Under the pieces are notes generated by a model. That model saw only the letters and a list, made by a program, of their open reading frames with translations. It ran no database searches and was not told the DNA's origin. A DNA stretch of 64,000 nt from CAWJNF01 sp963844235 (lineage in GTDB: Bacteria > Actinomycetota > Thermoleophilia > Gaiellales > Gaiellaceae): assembly GCA_963844235.1 (NCBI GenBank), contig CAWJNF010000004.1, forward strand, positions 620,001 to 684,000. Direction: 5' to 3'. Every line of letters starts with the position of its first letter. Position 1 is the first letter of the stretch. Of the stretch, positions 44,896 through 53,111 are shown in pieces. The position numbers and the translations under genes are program-made.

Positions 44896-44983
44896 GTAGG
44901 GCCGGTCCCCGACCGGCCCGCCCTACCGCGCGACCGTCGCGGCCTGACGGCCGCGACCGGGCCGCATGAGATGCGGCCCCTAC
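44896..44983. repeat. Hairpin repeats, including a 49-bp unit shared with 57921-57969
   Basis: The 141-bp gap 44862-45002 holds a hairpin GTAGGGCCGGT-cccc-gACCGGCC (44896-44926, closed by CCCTAC) and an inverted copy GGGCCGCAT-gag-ATGCGGCCC with CCTAC (44959-44983). The 49 bp 44935-44983 recur at 57921-57969 with one mismatch. The stem bases differ between copies but stay paired. Confidence 0.75.
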
Positions 44984-45002
44984 ATCCGCATGGGAGGTAG
45001 CC

Positions 45003-45653
45003 CTACGGTGCCGCCCCCGTCGTGTGGACCCAGACCCAATCCGTCTGCTGTGCGCCGACGTGGCAGTTCCAGCAGACGGCGTCGCGCGCCTGCACGCCGA
45101 AGGCAGCGTCCGGACCGGAGCGCGTGTACTCGACGAACACCCAGTCCCCGTGATCGGGATCGGCGCCGGCCTCCTTGCGCATGACCGCCACGAGACCGAT
45201 GAAGTCGCTGTCCGGGCGCGTGGCCTCCTTGACGATGATCGTGCCGTCCGGGTAGACGATCGCGCCACCCGAGCGGTCGGCCTCCCGGCTCGCGAACACG
45301 TCCTTGGTGCCGAGGTGAGCGTCGCCGTCCTCGATCGGCGGGATCGGCTGCTCGTTGAGCCGGAGCCAGTCCTGGTAGCCGAGGATGCCCTCCGGCAGAC
45401 CCGCGCCGGGTAGCGGCGTCGGCTCGGGCTCGGGCTCCGGCTCGGTCCCGGCGGGCGGGTCAGCCACGGATGCCGGCGCCGGCGGGACCGTCTCCTGCGG
45501 CGGCGCAGGGGGCGCGGGCTCGGCGGGAGGAGGCGCCGGCTCGGCCGGCACGGGCGCCGCGGGCTCGGCCTCTGTCTCGGATCCACCACCGCAGGCGGCG
45601 ACGAGGACGATCGCGGTCAACAGAGCGCAGACCCGAGCCGCGGCCACGCGCAT
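45003..45653 (-). CDS. Cytochrome P460-like haem lipoprotein
   Basis: A 216-residue exported lipoprotein. The lipobox is LVAAC with Cys near residue 21, followed by a 60-residue Pro/Ala/Glu linker with a PEPEPEPTP run. The C-terminal domain has GTIIVKEATRPD and a single haem motif CWNCH near residues 194-198, as in cytochrome P460/c-prime-beta family proteins. ATG 45653 is chosen because it gives a standard signal peptide; GTG 45671 is possible. It would act outside the membrane in redox chemistry; the substrate is unknown. Confidence 0.75.
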   Translation of the reverse strand: MRVAAARVCALLTAIVLVAACGGGSETEAEPAAPVPAEPAPPPAEPAPPAPPQETVPPAPASVADPPAGTEPEPEPEPTPLPGAGLPEGILGYQDWLRLNEQPIPPIEDGDAHLGTKDVFASREADRSGGAIVYPDGTIIVKEATRPDSDFIGLVAVMRKEAGADPDHGDWVFVEYTRSGPDAAFGVQARDAVCWNCHVGAQQTDWVWVHTTGAAP

Positions 45654-45746
45654 GCTCGTCCCGAACGGCACGATCTCACACGCTACAAGGAGCCGGCAGG
45701 CATCCGCGTGGCTTGATAGAAAACCGACGCGTCCCGGCGGGCGAGG

Positions 45747-45802
45747 GCCGAGCGGCGTTCATCCAACGCGAACCTGGGGGATGACGGCAACCGCCGCTCG
45801 GC
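45747..45802. terminator. Inverted repeat downstream of acyl-CoA dehydrogenase
   Basis: Perfect 11-bp arms GCCGAGCGGCG (45747-45757) and CGCCGCTCGGC (45792-45802) with a 34-nt spacer, in the 193-bp gap between the acyl-CoA dehydrogenase stop and the P460-like gene. It may end the minus-strand transcript; no U-tract is present. Confidence 0.4.
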
Positions 45803-45846
45803 CTCACCCGTCCATACCGGCCCCTGACAACAGGCCGAGTCGACCT

Positions 45847-47007
45847 CTAGGCGAGGTACGCCGCCGCGCCGCGCTTGGCGAGGCCGCGCGCGAGGATAAG
45901 CCGCTGGATCTCGCTCGTCCCTTCCCAGATCCGGTCCACCCGGACCTCGCGGAAGTGCCGTGCGACGCAGCTCTCGGTCATGTAGCCACGACCGCCGAGC
46001 ACCTGGAGCGCGCGGTCGACCACGCGACCGGCCATCTCCGACGCGTAGAGCTTGGCCATCGAGACCTTGCCGTGGACGACCTTGCGATCCTGGTAGGTGT
46101 CGAAGGCGTGCGCGGCGTGGTAGGTGAGGAGGCGTGCCGCCATCAGCTCGGTCAGCGAGTCGGCGAGCGGGAACGACACGCCCTGGAACTCGGCGATGCG
46201 CGCGCCGAACGCCTCGCGCTCGAGCGCGAAGTCCCGCGCGACGTCGAGGCAGCGCATGGCGGCGCCGCAACAGCGGGCGGCGATGAAGAGACGCTCCACG
46301 AGGAACCACTCCTTCGCGCCCTCGTTCCCGCCCTCCGCGATCCTGTTCGCCTCGGGGACCCGGCAATCGCGCAGGACGATCTCGGGATGGTGATCGAGGT
46401 AGGGGTCGTGCAGGAAGCCCGGGACACGCTTCAGCTCGAGGCCCGGAGTGTCGGGCTCGACGACGAACAGGGTCTGCTCACCGTCGGCGACGGCGAGCAC
46501 CAGGTAGCACAACGGGTCGCCCTGGCTCGTAACAAACCACTTCTCGCCGTTCAGCACCCACGCGTCGCCGTCGCGGACCGCAGTCGTCGCGATCGCGCTC
46601 ACGTCCGAGCCGGCTCCCGGCTCGGTGATCGCCCAGGCGGCATGGCGCTCGCCGTGGAGCAGCGGCTCGACGTAGCGCTTGCGCTGGTCAGGATTCGCCA
46701 GCTCGTAGAACTCGGCCGGCCCGCGGTCGGCGACGACGAAGCCGAGGCCGTTCGTCGCCTTCCCGGCCTCCTCCTCGAGGGCAACCTGGCCGACCATCGT
46801 GAGGCCCTGGCCACCGGCCTCGGGGGGCATGTTCAGATGGGAGAAGCCGGCCTCGCGAGCCTTCCGCCTCAGCCGGGCGACGTCCTGCAAGTCGATCGAC
46901 CCGCTCTCCGCGATCTGCGCCTCGAGCGGGTAGACCTCCGCTTCGACGAAGAGCGCGGCCCGCTCCTTGAGCGCGCGGACCTCCGGAGTCAACTCGGGGA
47001 CGACCAT
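45847..47007 (-). CDS. Acyl-CoA dehydrogenase
   Basis: A 386-residue acyl-CoA dehydrogenase. AAWAITEPGAGSDVSAIATT near residues 121-140 and WVLNGEKWFVTSQGDPLCYL near 150-169 form the FAD site. The C-terminal RVDRIWEGTSEIQRLILARG holds the conserved EGTSEIQ with the catalytic-base Glu position. Start ATG 47007, 4 bp after the M20 peptidase stop, so they share an operon. The acyl substrate is unknown. Confidence 0.92.
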   Translation of the reverse strand: MVVPELTPEVRALKERAALFVEAEVYPLEAQIAESGSIDLQDVARLRRKAREAGFSHLNMPPEAGGQGLTMVGQVALEEEAGKATNGLGFVVADRGPAEFYELANPDQRKRYVEPLLHGERHAAWAITEPGAGSDVSAIATTAVRDGDAWVLNGEKWFVTSQGDPLCYLVLAVADGEQTLFVVEPDTPGLELKRVPGFLHDPYLDHHPEIVLRDCRVPEANRIAEGGNEGAKEWFLVERLFIAARCCGAAMRCLDVARDFALEREAFGARIAEFQGVSFPLADSLTELMAARLLTYHAAHAFDTYQDRKVVHGKVSMAKLYASEMAGRVVDRALQVLGGRGYMTESCVARHFREVRVDRIWEGTSEIQRLILARGLAKRGAAAYLA

Positions 47008-47011
47008 TGCT

Positions 47012-48349
47012 CTAGTGCTCCCGGGCGACGCCGCAGAAGCGCATCGCCGCCACGGCGAGCCCCTGCGCGCAAGCGACGAGGCCCTCGACCGGAACGTACT
47101 CGTCGATCGTATGCGCGACGCTGCGTCCGTCGGACTCGAAGCCGGGTGGGCCGTACGCGATGGAGGGCGTGCCGCCCAACCGCGTGAGGGTCGCGCCGTC
47201 GTACCAGGAGTCGAGCCCGGAGAGCCGGCTCGGCCTGCCAACGTCCGCGGTCGTCTGCGCCATAACCGACACGATCGGCTCGTCCGGCGAGATCTCGAGC
47301 GACATGACGCGGTTCGGCCACCACTCGATCCGTGGCGGGTTCTCGGCCAGCCAGGGGTCGGCGGCCGCTGCCCGCGCGATCCACTCGTCCACTTCTTGCT
47401 CGACGGCGTGGCTCCAGCCGTCTTCGTCGGTTTGCTGGGGAAGGCAGAGCACCGCGATCGTGAGCGTGCACTCGGCGGGGTACGTGACGGGCCACTCGCC
47501 CGCTCGGATCATCGTCGCCAGGATGTCCGGACGCGACAGCCGGGGATGGGTCAGCTCGGAGCGGTTCGACCACTCCTCGCGCAGCCGGCGGATTGCGTCG
47601 ACGACGACCTGCGCCTTCTCGATCGCGTTGACGGCGCCGCCCTCACGCCAGTGAGGCTGGAAGACCTCCGCGTGCCCCGGCCGGCCCGGCACGGTGACCT
47701 CGGCGTAGCTCGCCGCGCGACAGGAGACCCAGACGTCGAACCCCGTCGGCTCGGTCACGATGCCCGCGTCGGCCTTCACGCCGTGCAGGACGAGAGCGAG
47801 GCCGCCGGCGCCCGACGATTCCTCGTCGGTGTTGGTCGTGACGAGCAGATCGCCGGCGAGCCGTACCCCGAGCCCAGCCAGCACTTCGGCCGCGAAGACC
47901 ATGCAGGCGACGCCGCCCTTCATGTCGCACGATCCGCGACCGTGCAGCTTGCCGTCGCGGATCTCGGCCTTGAGCGGGTGGCTCGTCCACTGGTCGAGCG
48001 GCTCGTAGGAGACCGCGTCGATGTGACCGTTGAAGAGCAGGCTCTTGCCGCCGCCGGCGCCTGGGAAACGGGCGACGAGCTGCGGGCGTCCCTCGAACCC
48101 CATGCCGGGCGGATACAGCGGCTTGCCGGCGAAATCGGACCGGTCCGCCTCGAAGAGCTCGACGTCGGCACCCGCCGTACGAAGCCGCCCGGCGAGGTGG
48201 TCCTGGAACGCCTGCTCCTCGCGAGGCGGGTCTCCGGGGGCTCGGGCGGTCGTGTCGAAGCCGATCAGCGCGGAGGCGAGAGCGACGAGCTCGTCCTCGC
48301 GGCGCGCGATCTCGGCGACGACCTGCTGCTCCGTCTCGGAAAGTGCCAC
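47012..48349 (-). CDS. M20-family metallopeptidase (ArgE/DapE type)
   Basis: A 445-residue zinc aminoacylase/peptidase. Metal ligands are visible in LLFNGHIDAVSYEP (HxD), GRGSCDMKGGVACMV (bridging Asp) and TTNTDEESSGAGG (catalytic EE), with a C-terminal AHTIDEYVPV His. The family removes N-acyl groups or acts on succinyl-diaminopimelate. GTG 48349 follows a TAGATT box (48361-48356) by 6 nt on the minus strand, so leaderless. It precedes the acyl-CoA dehydrogenase. Confidence 0.9.
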   Translation of the reverse strand: MALSETEQQVVAEIARREDELVALASALIGFDTTARAPGDPPREEQAFQDHLAGRLRTAGADVELFEADRSDFAGKPLYPPGMGFEGRPQLVARFPGAGGGKSLLFNGHIDAVSYEPLDQWTSHPLKAEIRDGKLHGRGSCDMKGGVACMVFAAEVLAGLGVRLAGDLLVTTNTDEESSGAGGLALVLHGVKADAGIVTEPTGFDVWVSCRAASYAEVTVPGRPGHAEVFQPHWREGGAVNAIEKAQVVVDAIRRLREEWSNRSELTHPRLSRPDILATMIRAGEWPVTYPAECTLTIAVLCLPQQTDEDGWSHAVEQEVDEWIARAAAADPWLAENPPRIEWWPNRVMSLEISPDEPIVSVMAQTTADVGRPSRLSGLDSWYDGATLTRLGGTPSIAYGPPGFESDGRSVAHTIDEYVPVEGLVACAQGLAVAAMRFCGVAREH

Positions 48350-48358
48350 GGGCCCAAT

Positions 48359-48778
48359 CTATCCCTCTCGCGGCACGGGCCGGCCGTTGACCCGCCACGC
48401 GTAGGCGGGGTGGACCGTCAGCGAGTTGCCGATGAAGCACCCCGCCTCAGCGCGCTCGAGGAGCGCGGCGAGCTGATCGACCGCCGGCTCCGGATCGATC
48501 CGGACGTCGAGGTCGACCTGGGCCTCGACGAGCGCGTAGAGCCCGTCCGTGTCACGGCGCGTGACCGTCCCGTGCATGGAGGCACGCCCGGCGACCTCCG
48601 CCCCGCGCGCGTAGTACCTGAGGCTCTTCAGCGTGCAGCGTCCGACTGCGACGAGGAGCAGGTGCTCCGAGGTCCACGCGGGCGGAAGCTCGATCCGTGC
48701 GTCGCCTTCCGCGTAGATGACGCCGTCCTCCTCGACGGAGGCAACGCATTCGAACCGCTTGGCCCGCACCCGGTCCAT
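48359..48778 (-). CDS. OsmC-family protein
   Basis: A 139-residue OsmC/OhrA-fold protein, MDRVRAKRFECVASVEEDGV onward. The helix SEHLLLVAVGRCTLKSLRYY carries the first redox Cys and EAGCFIGNSLTVHP the second, both in family positions. Such proteins reduce organic peroxides or act as unknown thiol enzymes. It lies upstream of the M20 peptidase and is divergent from the DUF4260 gene. Confidence 0.85.
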   Translation of the reverse strand: MDRVRAKRFECVASVEEDGVIYAEGDARIELPPAWTSEHLLLVAVGRCTLKSLRYYARGAEVAGRASMHGTVTRRDTDGLYALVEAQVDLDVRIDPEPAVDQLAALLERAEAGCFIGNSLTVHPAYAWRVNGRPVPREG

Positions 48779-48817
48779 GGAGCGGCACCCTAGCGCCACG
48801 TCCTGCCCGACGCGCGC

Positions 48818-48863
48818 TTGACAAGCTAACGTTGTTAGCCTAGACTCGGCTAACACTGTTAGC
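48818..48863 (+). promoter_or_regulatory. Promoter with two palindromic TetR-type operators
   Basis: A -35 TTGACA (48818-48823), exactly 17 bp spacer and -10 TAGACT (48841-48846). Operator 1 is GCTAACGTTGTTAGC (48825-48839), inside the spacer. Operator 2 is GCTAACACTGTTAGC (48849-48863), just downstream of the -10. Their centres are 24 bp apart. AGAAGGAGG precedes the ATG at 48878. Repression by the TetR protein encoded two genes on is inferred. Confidence 0.8.
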
Positions 48864-48877
48864 AGAAGGAGGCCGTC

Positions 48878-49252
48878 ATGCAAGCAATCGCCGAACAGAT
48901 CAGCCCAGCCCCGCTCCGGCGCCTTGCGTGGGCCGCCCTCTTCGCCGGCTCGCTGGGGGCGGCGCTGGCCATCGACGCCGGTGCCTGGCAACTGTGGGTG
49001 CTGCTCGTGGCTCCGGACATCGCGCTCTTCGCCGGCATTGGGCGAGGGCTCGAGAAGAAGCAGCTGCACCCGAGGGCCGTGCCGCTCTACAACGCGCTCC
49101 ACCATCCGGCCGGACCGGTCGTCCTCGGGCTCGCCTCCATCGCGCTCGGTCCCGCCTGGCTCGTCGGAGCCCTCGGCTGGCTCGCCCACATCGCCATCGA
49201 TCGGGCGGTCGGCTACGGGCCTCGCGACGCGCGTGGCTTCATTGGCCGCTGA
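48878..49252 (+). CDS. DUF4260 membrane protein
   Basis: A 124-residue protein with four hydrophobic segments and the DUF4260 pattern: WVLLVAPDIALFAGIG, VPLYNALHHPAGPVVLGLAS and GWLAHIAIDRAVGYG. The family function is not known. It is the first gene of a two-gene operon with its TetR regulator, under a promoter with two operator palindromes. The ATG is 5 nt after a strong AGAAGGAGG site. Confidence 0.85.
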   Translation: MQAIAEQISPAPLRRLAWAALFAGSLGAALAIDAGAWQLWVLLVAPDIALFAGIGRGLEKKQLHPRAVPLYNALHHPAGPVVLGLASIALGPAWLVGALGWLAHIAIDRAVGYGPRDARGFIGR

Positions 49253-49799
49253 GCGGCGGCAGGACATCGTGAGAGCAGCGCGGGCCCTGCTCGAGGAGGA
49301 GGGCCCGTCCGCTCTCACCATGCGTCGGCTGGGCGAGCGGCTCGGCGTTCGGGCTCCGTCCCTCTACAAGCACGTGAAGGGGAAGGACGAGCTCGAGGAC
49401 GCATTGCAGCGGGCCGGCCTCGACGAGATCGGCGCCGCGGTGGCTCGCGCCGCCGCCGGTGCGCCTGACCCGCTCGCGGCCGCGGTCGATGCCTACCGGC
49501 GCTTCGCGGTCGGGAACCCGCACCTCTACCGCCTCGTTACCGAGCGCCCGCTCCCCGCAGGCCACGAGCCCGGGGACGGTGAGCGGCGCGGCATCGAGAC
49601 GGTCGTCGCAGCAACCGGCGGCGTCGACGGGGCGCGAGCCGCCTGGGCGTTCGCGCACGGCATGGTGCACCTCGAGCTCGCAAACCGCTTTCCACCCGGA
49701 GCAGATGTCGATGCCGCCTGGCGTGCCGGGCTCGCGGCCTTCACGGCCCGGCCCGCGCCGCCGCGCGCGATCGTGCGATCGGTTCGCGGGCCGGATTGA
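49233..49799 (+). CDS. TetR/AcrR-family regulator (WHG-type C-terminal domain)
   Basis: A 188-residue TetR regulator. The HTH is ALTMRRLGERLGVRAPSLYK near residues 27-46, followed by HVKGKDELEDAL. The C-terminal domain has AWAFAHGMVHLELANRF, typical of the WHG-domain TetR group. The GTG at 49233 overlaps the DUF4260 gene by 20 nt; TTG 49242 is an alternative. It probably represses its own operon through the GCTAAC-n3-GTTAGC sites. Confidence 0.88.
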   Translation: MASLAAERRQDIVRAARALLEEEGPSALTMRRLGERLGVRAPSLYKHVKGKDELEDALQRAGLDEIGAAVARAAAGAPDPLAAAVDAYRRFAVGNPHLYRLVTERPLPAGHEPGDGERRGIETVVAATGGVDGARAAWAFAHGMVHLELANRFPPGADVDAAWRAGLAAFTARPAPPRAIVRSVRGPD

Positions 49800-49828
49800 G
49801 CGACCGGGCCAAGGCCCGCCTCTACGAT

Positions 49829-51547
49829 CTACCCGGGCCAGCGGTTCGTGATCGGGAGGCGCCGGTCGCGGCCGAATGCCTTCGGCCGCAGCTTGACGCC
49901 GGGCGGTGCCTGGCGACGTTTGTACTCGGCCCGGTCTGTCAGCGCGACGGCGCGCTCGACGACCCCGGGGTCGAAGCCGTTCGCCGACAGCTCCTCGCGC
50001 GACAGATCGAGCTCGACGTAGGCCTCGAGCACACGGTCGAGCTCGGCGTACGGCGGCAGCGAGTCCTCGTCCCGCTGATCCGCGCGCAGCTCGGCGCTCG
50101 GCGCTCGCTCGATCACGGACACGGGGATCAGCTCGCGACCGGCCCGCTCGTTCAGGTGTCGTGAGAGCCGGAAGACGTCCGTCTTGTACACGTCCTTGAG
50201 GAGCGCGAAGCCACCGGCCATGTCGCCGTACAGCGTCGCGTAGCCGACGGAGTACTCGCTCTTGTTGCCGGTTGCGACGAGCAGCCAGCCGAACTTGTTC
50301 GAAAGCGCCATCAGGAGCGTGCCGCGCACGCGGGCCTGGATGTTCTCCTCGGCCGGCCCCGGCTCCGTGCCTGCGAACACGTCGGCGAGCGCGGCCGAGA
50401 ACGCGGCCACGACCGGCTCGATGGGAAGCTCGTGATACCGGGTGCCGAGTCGCTCCGCGACGAGCCGTGCGTCCTCCCTGGTGTCGTCCGAAGAGAAGCG
50501 CGACGGCATGGAGACGCAAACCACCCGGTCCGGCCCCAGCGCCTCGGCGCACAGAGCCGCCGTGAGCGCCGAATCGATCCCGCCGGAGATACCGAGGACG
50601 ACGTCGCGAAAGCCGTTCTTCTCGACGTAGCTCCTCAGCCCGAGCTGGAGTGCGAGCCGCATCTCCTCGAGCTCATCGAGCGGCGAGGCGATCCGAGCGT
50701 GTGCCGGGCGGCCGTTCGGAGACGTGGCCGGCTCGAGCTCGATCACGGGCGGATCTGGCAGCACGGCATGTTCGCGCGCGAGGGCACGGCGGCGCGCGTC
50801 GCGGAGGCGGTGGCCGACAGCGGTGGACGGGTCGACGTCGACGACCAGCAGCGCCTCCTCGAACGAGGGCCCGCGGGCGACGATCGAGCCATCCTGGTCG
50901 AGGACGAGCGAATGGCCGTCGAACACGAGCTCGTCCTGACCGCCGACAGCGTTTACGAAGGCGACCCAGCACGCGTTGTCCCGGGCGCGGACGCTCAGCA
51001 TCTCCTCGCGCTCGCGCCCCTTGCCCAGATGGAACGGCGAGGCCGAGACGTTGCAGATCACGTGCGCGCCGGCAAGCGCGAGGTCGGTCGCCGGCGGCCC
51101 CGGCTGCCAGATGTCCTCGCAGACGGTCGGCCCGATGAGCGTGTCGCCGAGCCGCAGCAGGAGGAGACCCCGGCCGGCCTGGAAGTACCGGTCCTCGTCG
51201 AAGACTCCGTAGTTCGGCAGGAAGCGCTTGCAGCAGATCCCCCGCACCTCGCCGCCCCCCAGCACGGCGCAGGCGTTGAAGAGATCACGATCGAGGTGAG
51301 GGAACCCGACGAGCGCCGAGATCCCCGTCGTCTGGGCCGCGATCGCCTCGAGGCTGCGGCGCGCGGCGCGCAGAAATCCGGGCTTGAGCAGGAGATCCTC
51401 GGGCGGATAGCCGGTCACCGCGAGCTCCGGGAAGAGGACGAGGTCGGCGCCTGCGCCACGCGCCTCCTCGAGCCGCGACACGATGCGCTCGCGATTTCCG
51501 TCGAGGTCGCCGACCACCGTGTCGATCTGTGCCAGCGCTAGCCGCAT
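49829..51547 (-). CDS. nadE: Glutamine-dependent NAD+ synthetase
   Basis: A 572-residue two-domain NadE. The N-terminal nitrilase-type glutaminase has the E41/K107/C143 triad in FPELAVTGYPPED, CKRFLPNYG and TVCEDIWQPG. The C-terminal synthetase has the PP-loop LGISGGIDSALTAAL near residue 300 and later TGNKSEYSVGYATLYGDM. It amidates deamido-NAD using glutamine ammonia, the last step of NAD synthesis. ATG start 51547. No other NAD gene is adjacent. Confidence 0.95.
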   Translation of the reverse strand: MRLALAQIDTVVGDLDGNRERIVSRLEEARGAGADLVLFPELAVTGYPPEDLLLKPGFLRAARRSLEAIAAQTTGISALVGFPHLDRDLFNACAVLGGGEVRGICCKRFLPNYGVFDEDRYFQAGRGLLLLRLGDTLIGPTVCEDIWQPGPPATDLALAGAHVICNVSASPFHLGKGREREEMLSVRARDNACWVAFVNAVGGQDELVFDGHSLVLDQDGSIVARGPSFEEALLVVDVDPSTAVGHRLRDARRRALAREHAVLPDPPVIELEPATSPNGRPAHARIASPLDELEEMRLALQLGLRSYVEKNGFRDVVLGISGGIDSALTAALCAEALGPDRVVCVSMPSRFSSDDTREDARLVAERLGTRYHELPIEPVVAAFSAALADVFAGTEPGPAEENIQARVRGTLLMALSNKFGWLLVATGNKSEYSVGYATLYGDMAGGFALLKDVYKTDVFRLSRHLNERAGRELIPVSVIERAPSAELRADQRDEDSLPPYAELDRVLEAYVELDLSREELSANGFDPGVVERAVALTDRAEYKRRQAPPGVKLRPKAFGRDRRLPITNRWPG

Positions 51548-51618
51548 CCCAGTCGGAGGATAGCGACTCCCAGGCGAAAAGTCCTGGCGGCGGTGTCAGG
51601 TGGGATTACAGGCATTCC

Positions 51619-51662
51619 TTGACGGCACCACCATGCCGTGATAAGTTAGCGATAACTAACTT
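51619..51662 (+). promoter_or_regulatory. Promoter and palindromic operator of the DHA2 transporter-TetR operon
   Basis: A TTGACG -35 (51619-51624), 17 bp spacer, and TAAGTT -10-like box (51642-51647). A perfect dyad AAGTTAGCGATAACTAACTT (51643-51662) covers the -10 box and the start of the leader. The GTG of the transporter follows at 51672 after GGAGGGGG. Control by the TetR gene at the end of this operon is inferred from position. Confidence 0.7.
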
Positions 51663-51671
51663 GGAGGGGGA

Positions 51672-53111
51672 GTGCGCGCGAGAATCCTCGCGAGCGAGAA
51701 CAGGAAGTGGTGGACGCTCGGCGCGGTCGCGTTCGCGCTCTTCATGGTCATGCTCGACAACACGGTCGTGAACGTCGCCCTGCCGTCCATCCAGCGCGGG
51801 CTCGACGCCGACGTCTCGCACCTCGAATGGGTCGTCAACGCCTACGCCTTGACGTTCGCGGTGCTCATGCTGACAGGCGGCAAGCTCGCCGACCTCTTCG
51901 GTCGCCGGCGCATCTTCCTCACGGGCCTCGCCCTGTTCACGCTCGCCTCGCTGCTCTGCGGCCTCGCCGAGAGCTCGGGCGCGCTCATCGGCTGGCGAGC
52001 GCTGCAGGGTGTCGGCGCCGCGATGATGATGCCGGCCACCCTCGCGATCATCACTCAGGCGTTCCCACCCCGCCAGCGCGGGCTCGCGATCGGCGTCTGG
52101 GCCGGCGTCTCCGCGCTCGCGCTCGCGATCGGCCCGGTCATCGGGGGGCTGCTGGCCCAGCATGTGGACTGGAGCTGGATCTTCTTCGTCAACGTGCCCG
52201 TGGGCATATTCGGCTTCGTCGTGGGCCGCATCGTGATCGGCGAGTCCCGCGATACCTCGCGGGAGCAGAGCCTCGACGTTCCGGGACTGCTGACCTCGGC
52301 CGGGGCCCTCTTCGCGCTCACGTTTGGCCTCATCGAGGCATCGAGCTACGGCTGGACGTCGCCGACGATCCTCGGCCTCTTCGCCGCCGCCGCGATCGGG
52401 ATCGCGCTGTTCGTGTGGATCGAGCGACGCCGCCGTGCGCCGATGCTCGACCCAACCCTGTTCCGAAGCTCCACGTTCGTAGGCGCGAACGTCGTCGCGC
52501 TCCTCGTCACGTTCGCGATGTTCGGCGTGTTCTTCTTCATGTCGCTCTACGTCCAGCAGATCCTCGGCTACTCCCCGGTCCAGGCGGGCGCGATCTTCCT
52601 TCCGATGACCCTGCTGATCATCCTCATCGCCCCGGCCGCGGGCAAGCTCTCCGACCGGCTCGGCTCCCGCTGGCTCATGGCCGGCGGGCTCATGCTCGTC
52701 GGCAGCTCGCTCGTGCTCTTCGCCCAGCTCGGCACCTCCTCGGATTTCTGGGACCTCCTGCCCGGTCTCCTGATCGGCGGCGCCGGCATGGCGCTCGTGA
52801 TGACTCCGATGAGCTCGGCCGCGATGGGCTCCGTCCCGGTCGCAAAGGCCGGCGTGGCCTCCGCCGTGCTGAACACCTTCAGGCAGATCGGCGGCGCGCT
52901 CGGCATCGCCGTCCTGGGGGCGATTCTCGCGTCCCGCCAGGAGAGCGCGCTTGCCGCCGGCGCGAGCGATGCGCAGGCCTTCGTCGAGGGCTTCCAGACG
53001 GCGCTCCTCGTCGGCGCGGTGCTCGCGTTCCTGGGCGCGGTGACAGCCGCTGCCCTGGTCCGGCGCGTCGAGCATCCGGAGCCCGGCGGGGTCGCCGAGG
53101 TCCCGGCATGA
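51672..53111 (+). CDS. DHA2-family MFS drug transporter (EmrB/QacA type)
   Basis: A 479-residue, 14-segment major facilitator. Motif D1 is VMLDNTVVNVALPSIQ near residues 24-40, motif A is KLADLFGRRRIFLTG, and motif C-like ALAIGPVIGGLLAQHVDWSW lies near 150-170. It exports toxic compounds by proton antiport. The GTG at 51672 has GGAGGGGG upstream. Its stop overlaps the tetR start (ATGA), so regulator and pump are one operon. Confidence 0.92.
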   Translation: MRARILASENRKWWTLGAVAFALFMVMLDNTVVNVALPSIQRGLDADVSHLEWVVNAYALTFAVLMLTGGKLADLFGRRRIFLTGLALFTLASLLCGLAESSGALIGWRALQGVGAAMMMPATLAIITQAFPPRQRGLAIGVWAGVSALALAIGPVIGGLLAQHVDWSWIFFVNVPVGIFGFVVGRIVIGESRDTSREQSLDVPGLLTSAGALFALTFGLIEASSYGWTSPTILGLFAAAAIGIALFVWIERRRRAPMLDPTLFRSSTFVGANVVALLVTFAMFGVFFFMSLYVQQILGYSPVQAGAIFLPMTLLIILIAPAAGKLSDRLGSRWLMAGGLMLVGSSLVLFAQLGTSSDFWDLLPGLLIGGAGMALVMTPMSSAAMGSVPVAKAGVASAVLNTFRQIGGALGIAVLGAILASRQESALAAGASDAQAFVEGFQTALLVGAVLAFLGAVTAAALVRRVEHPEPGGVAEVPA

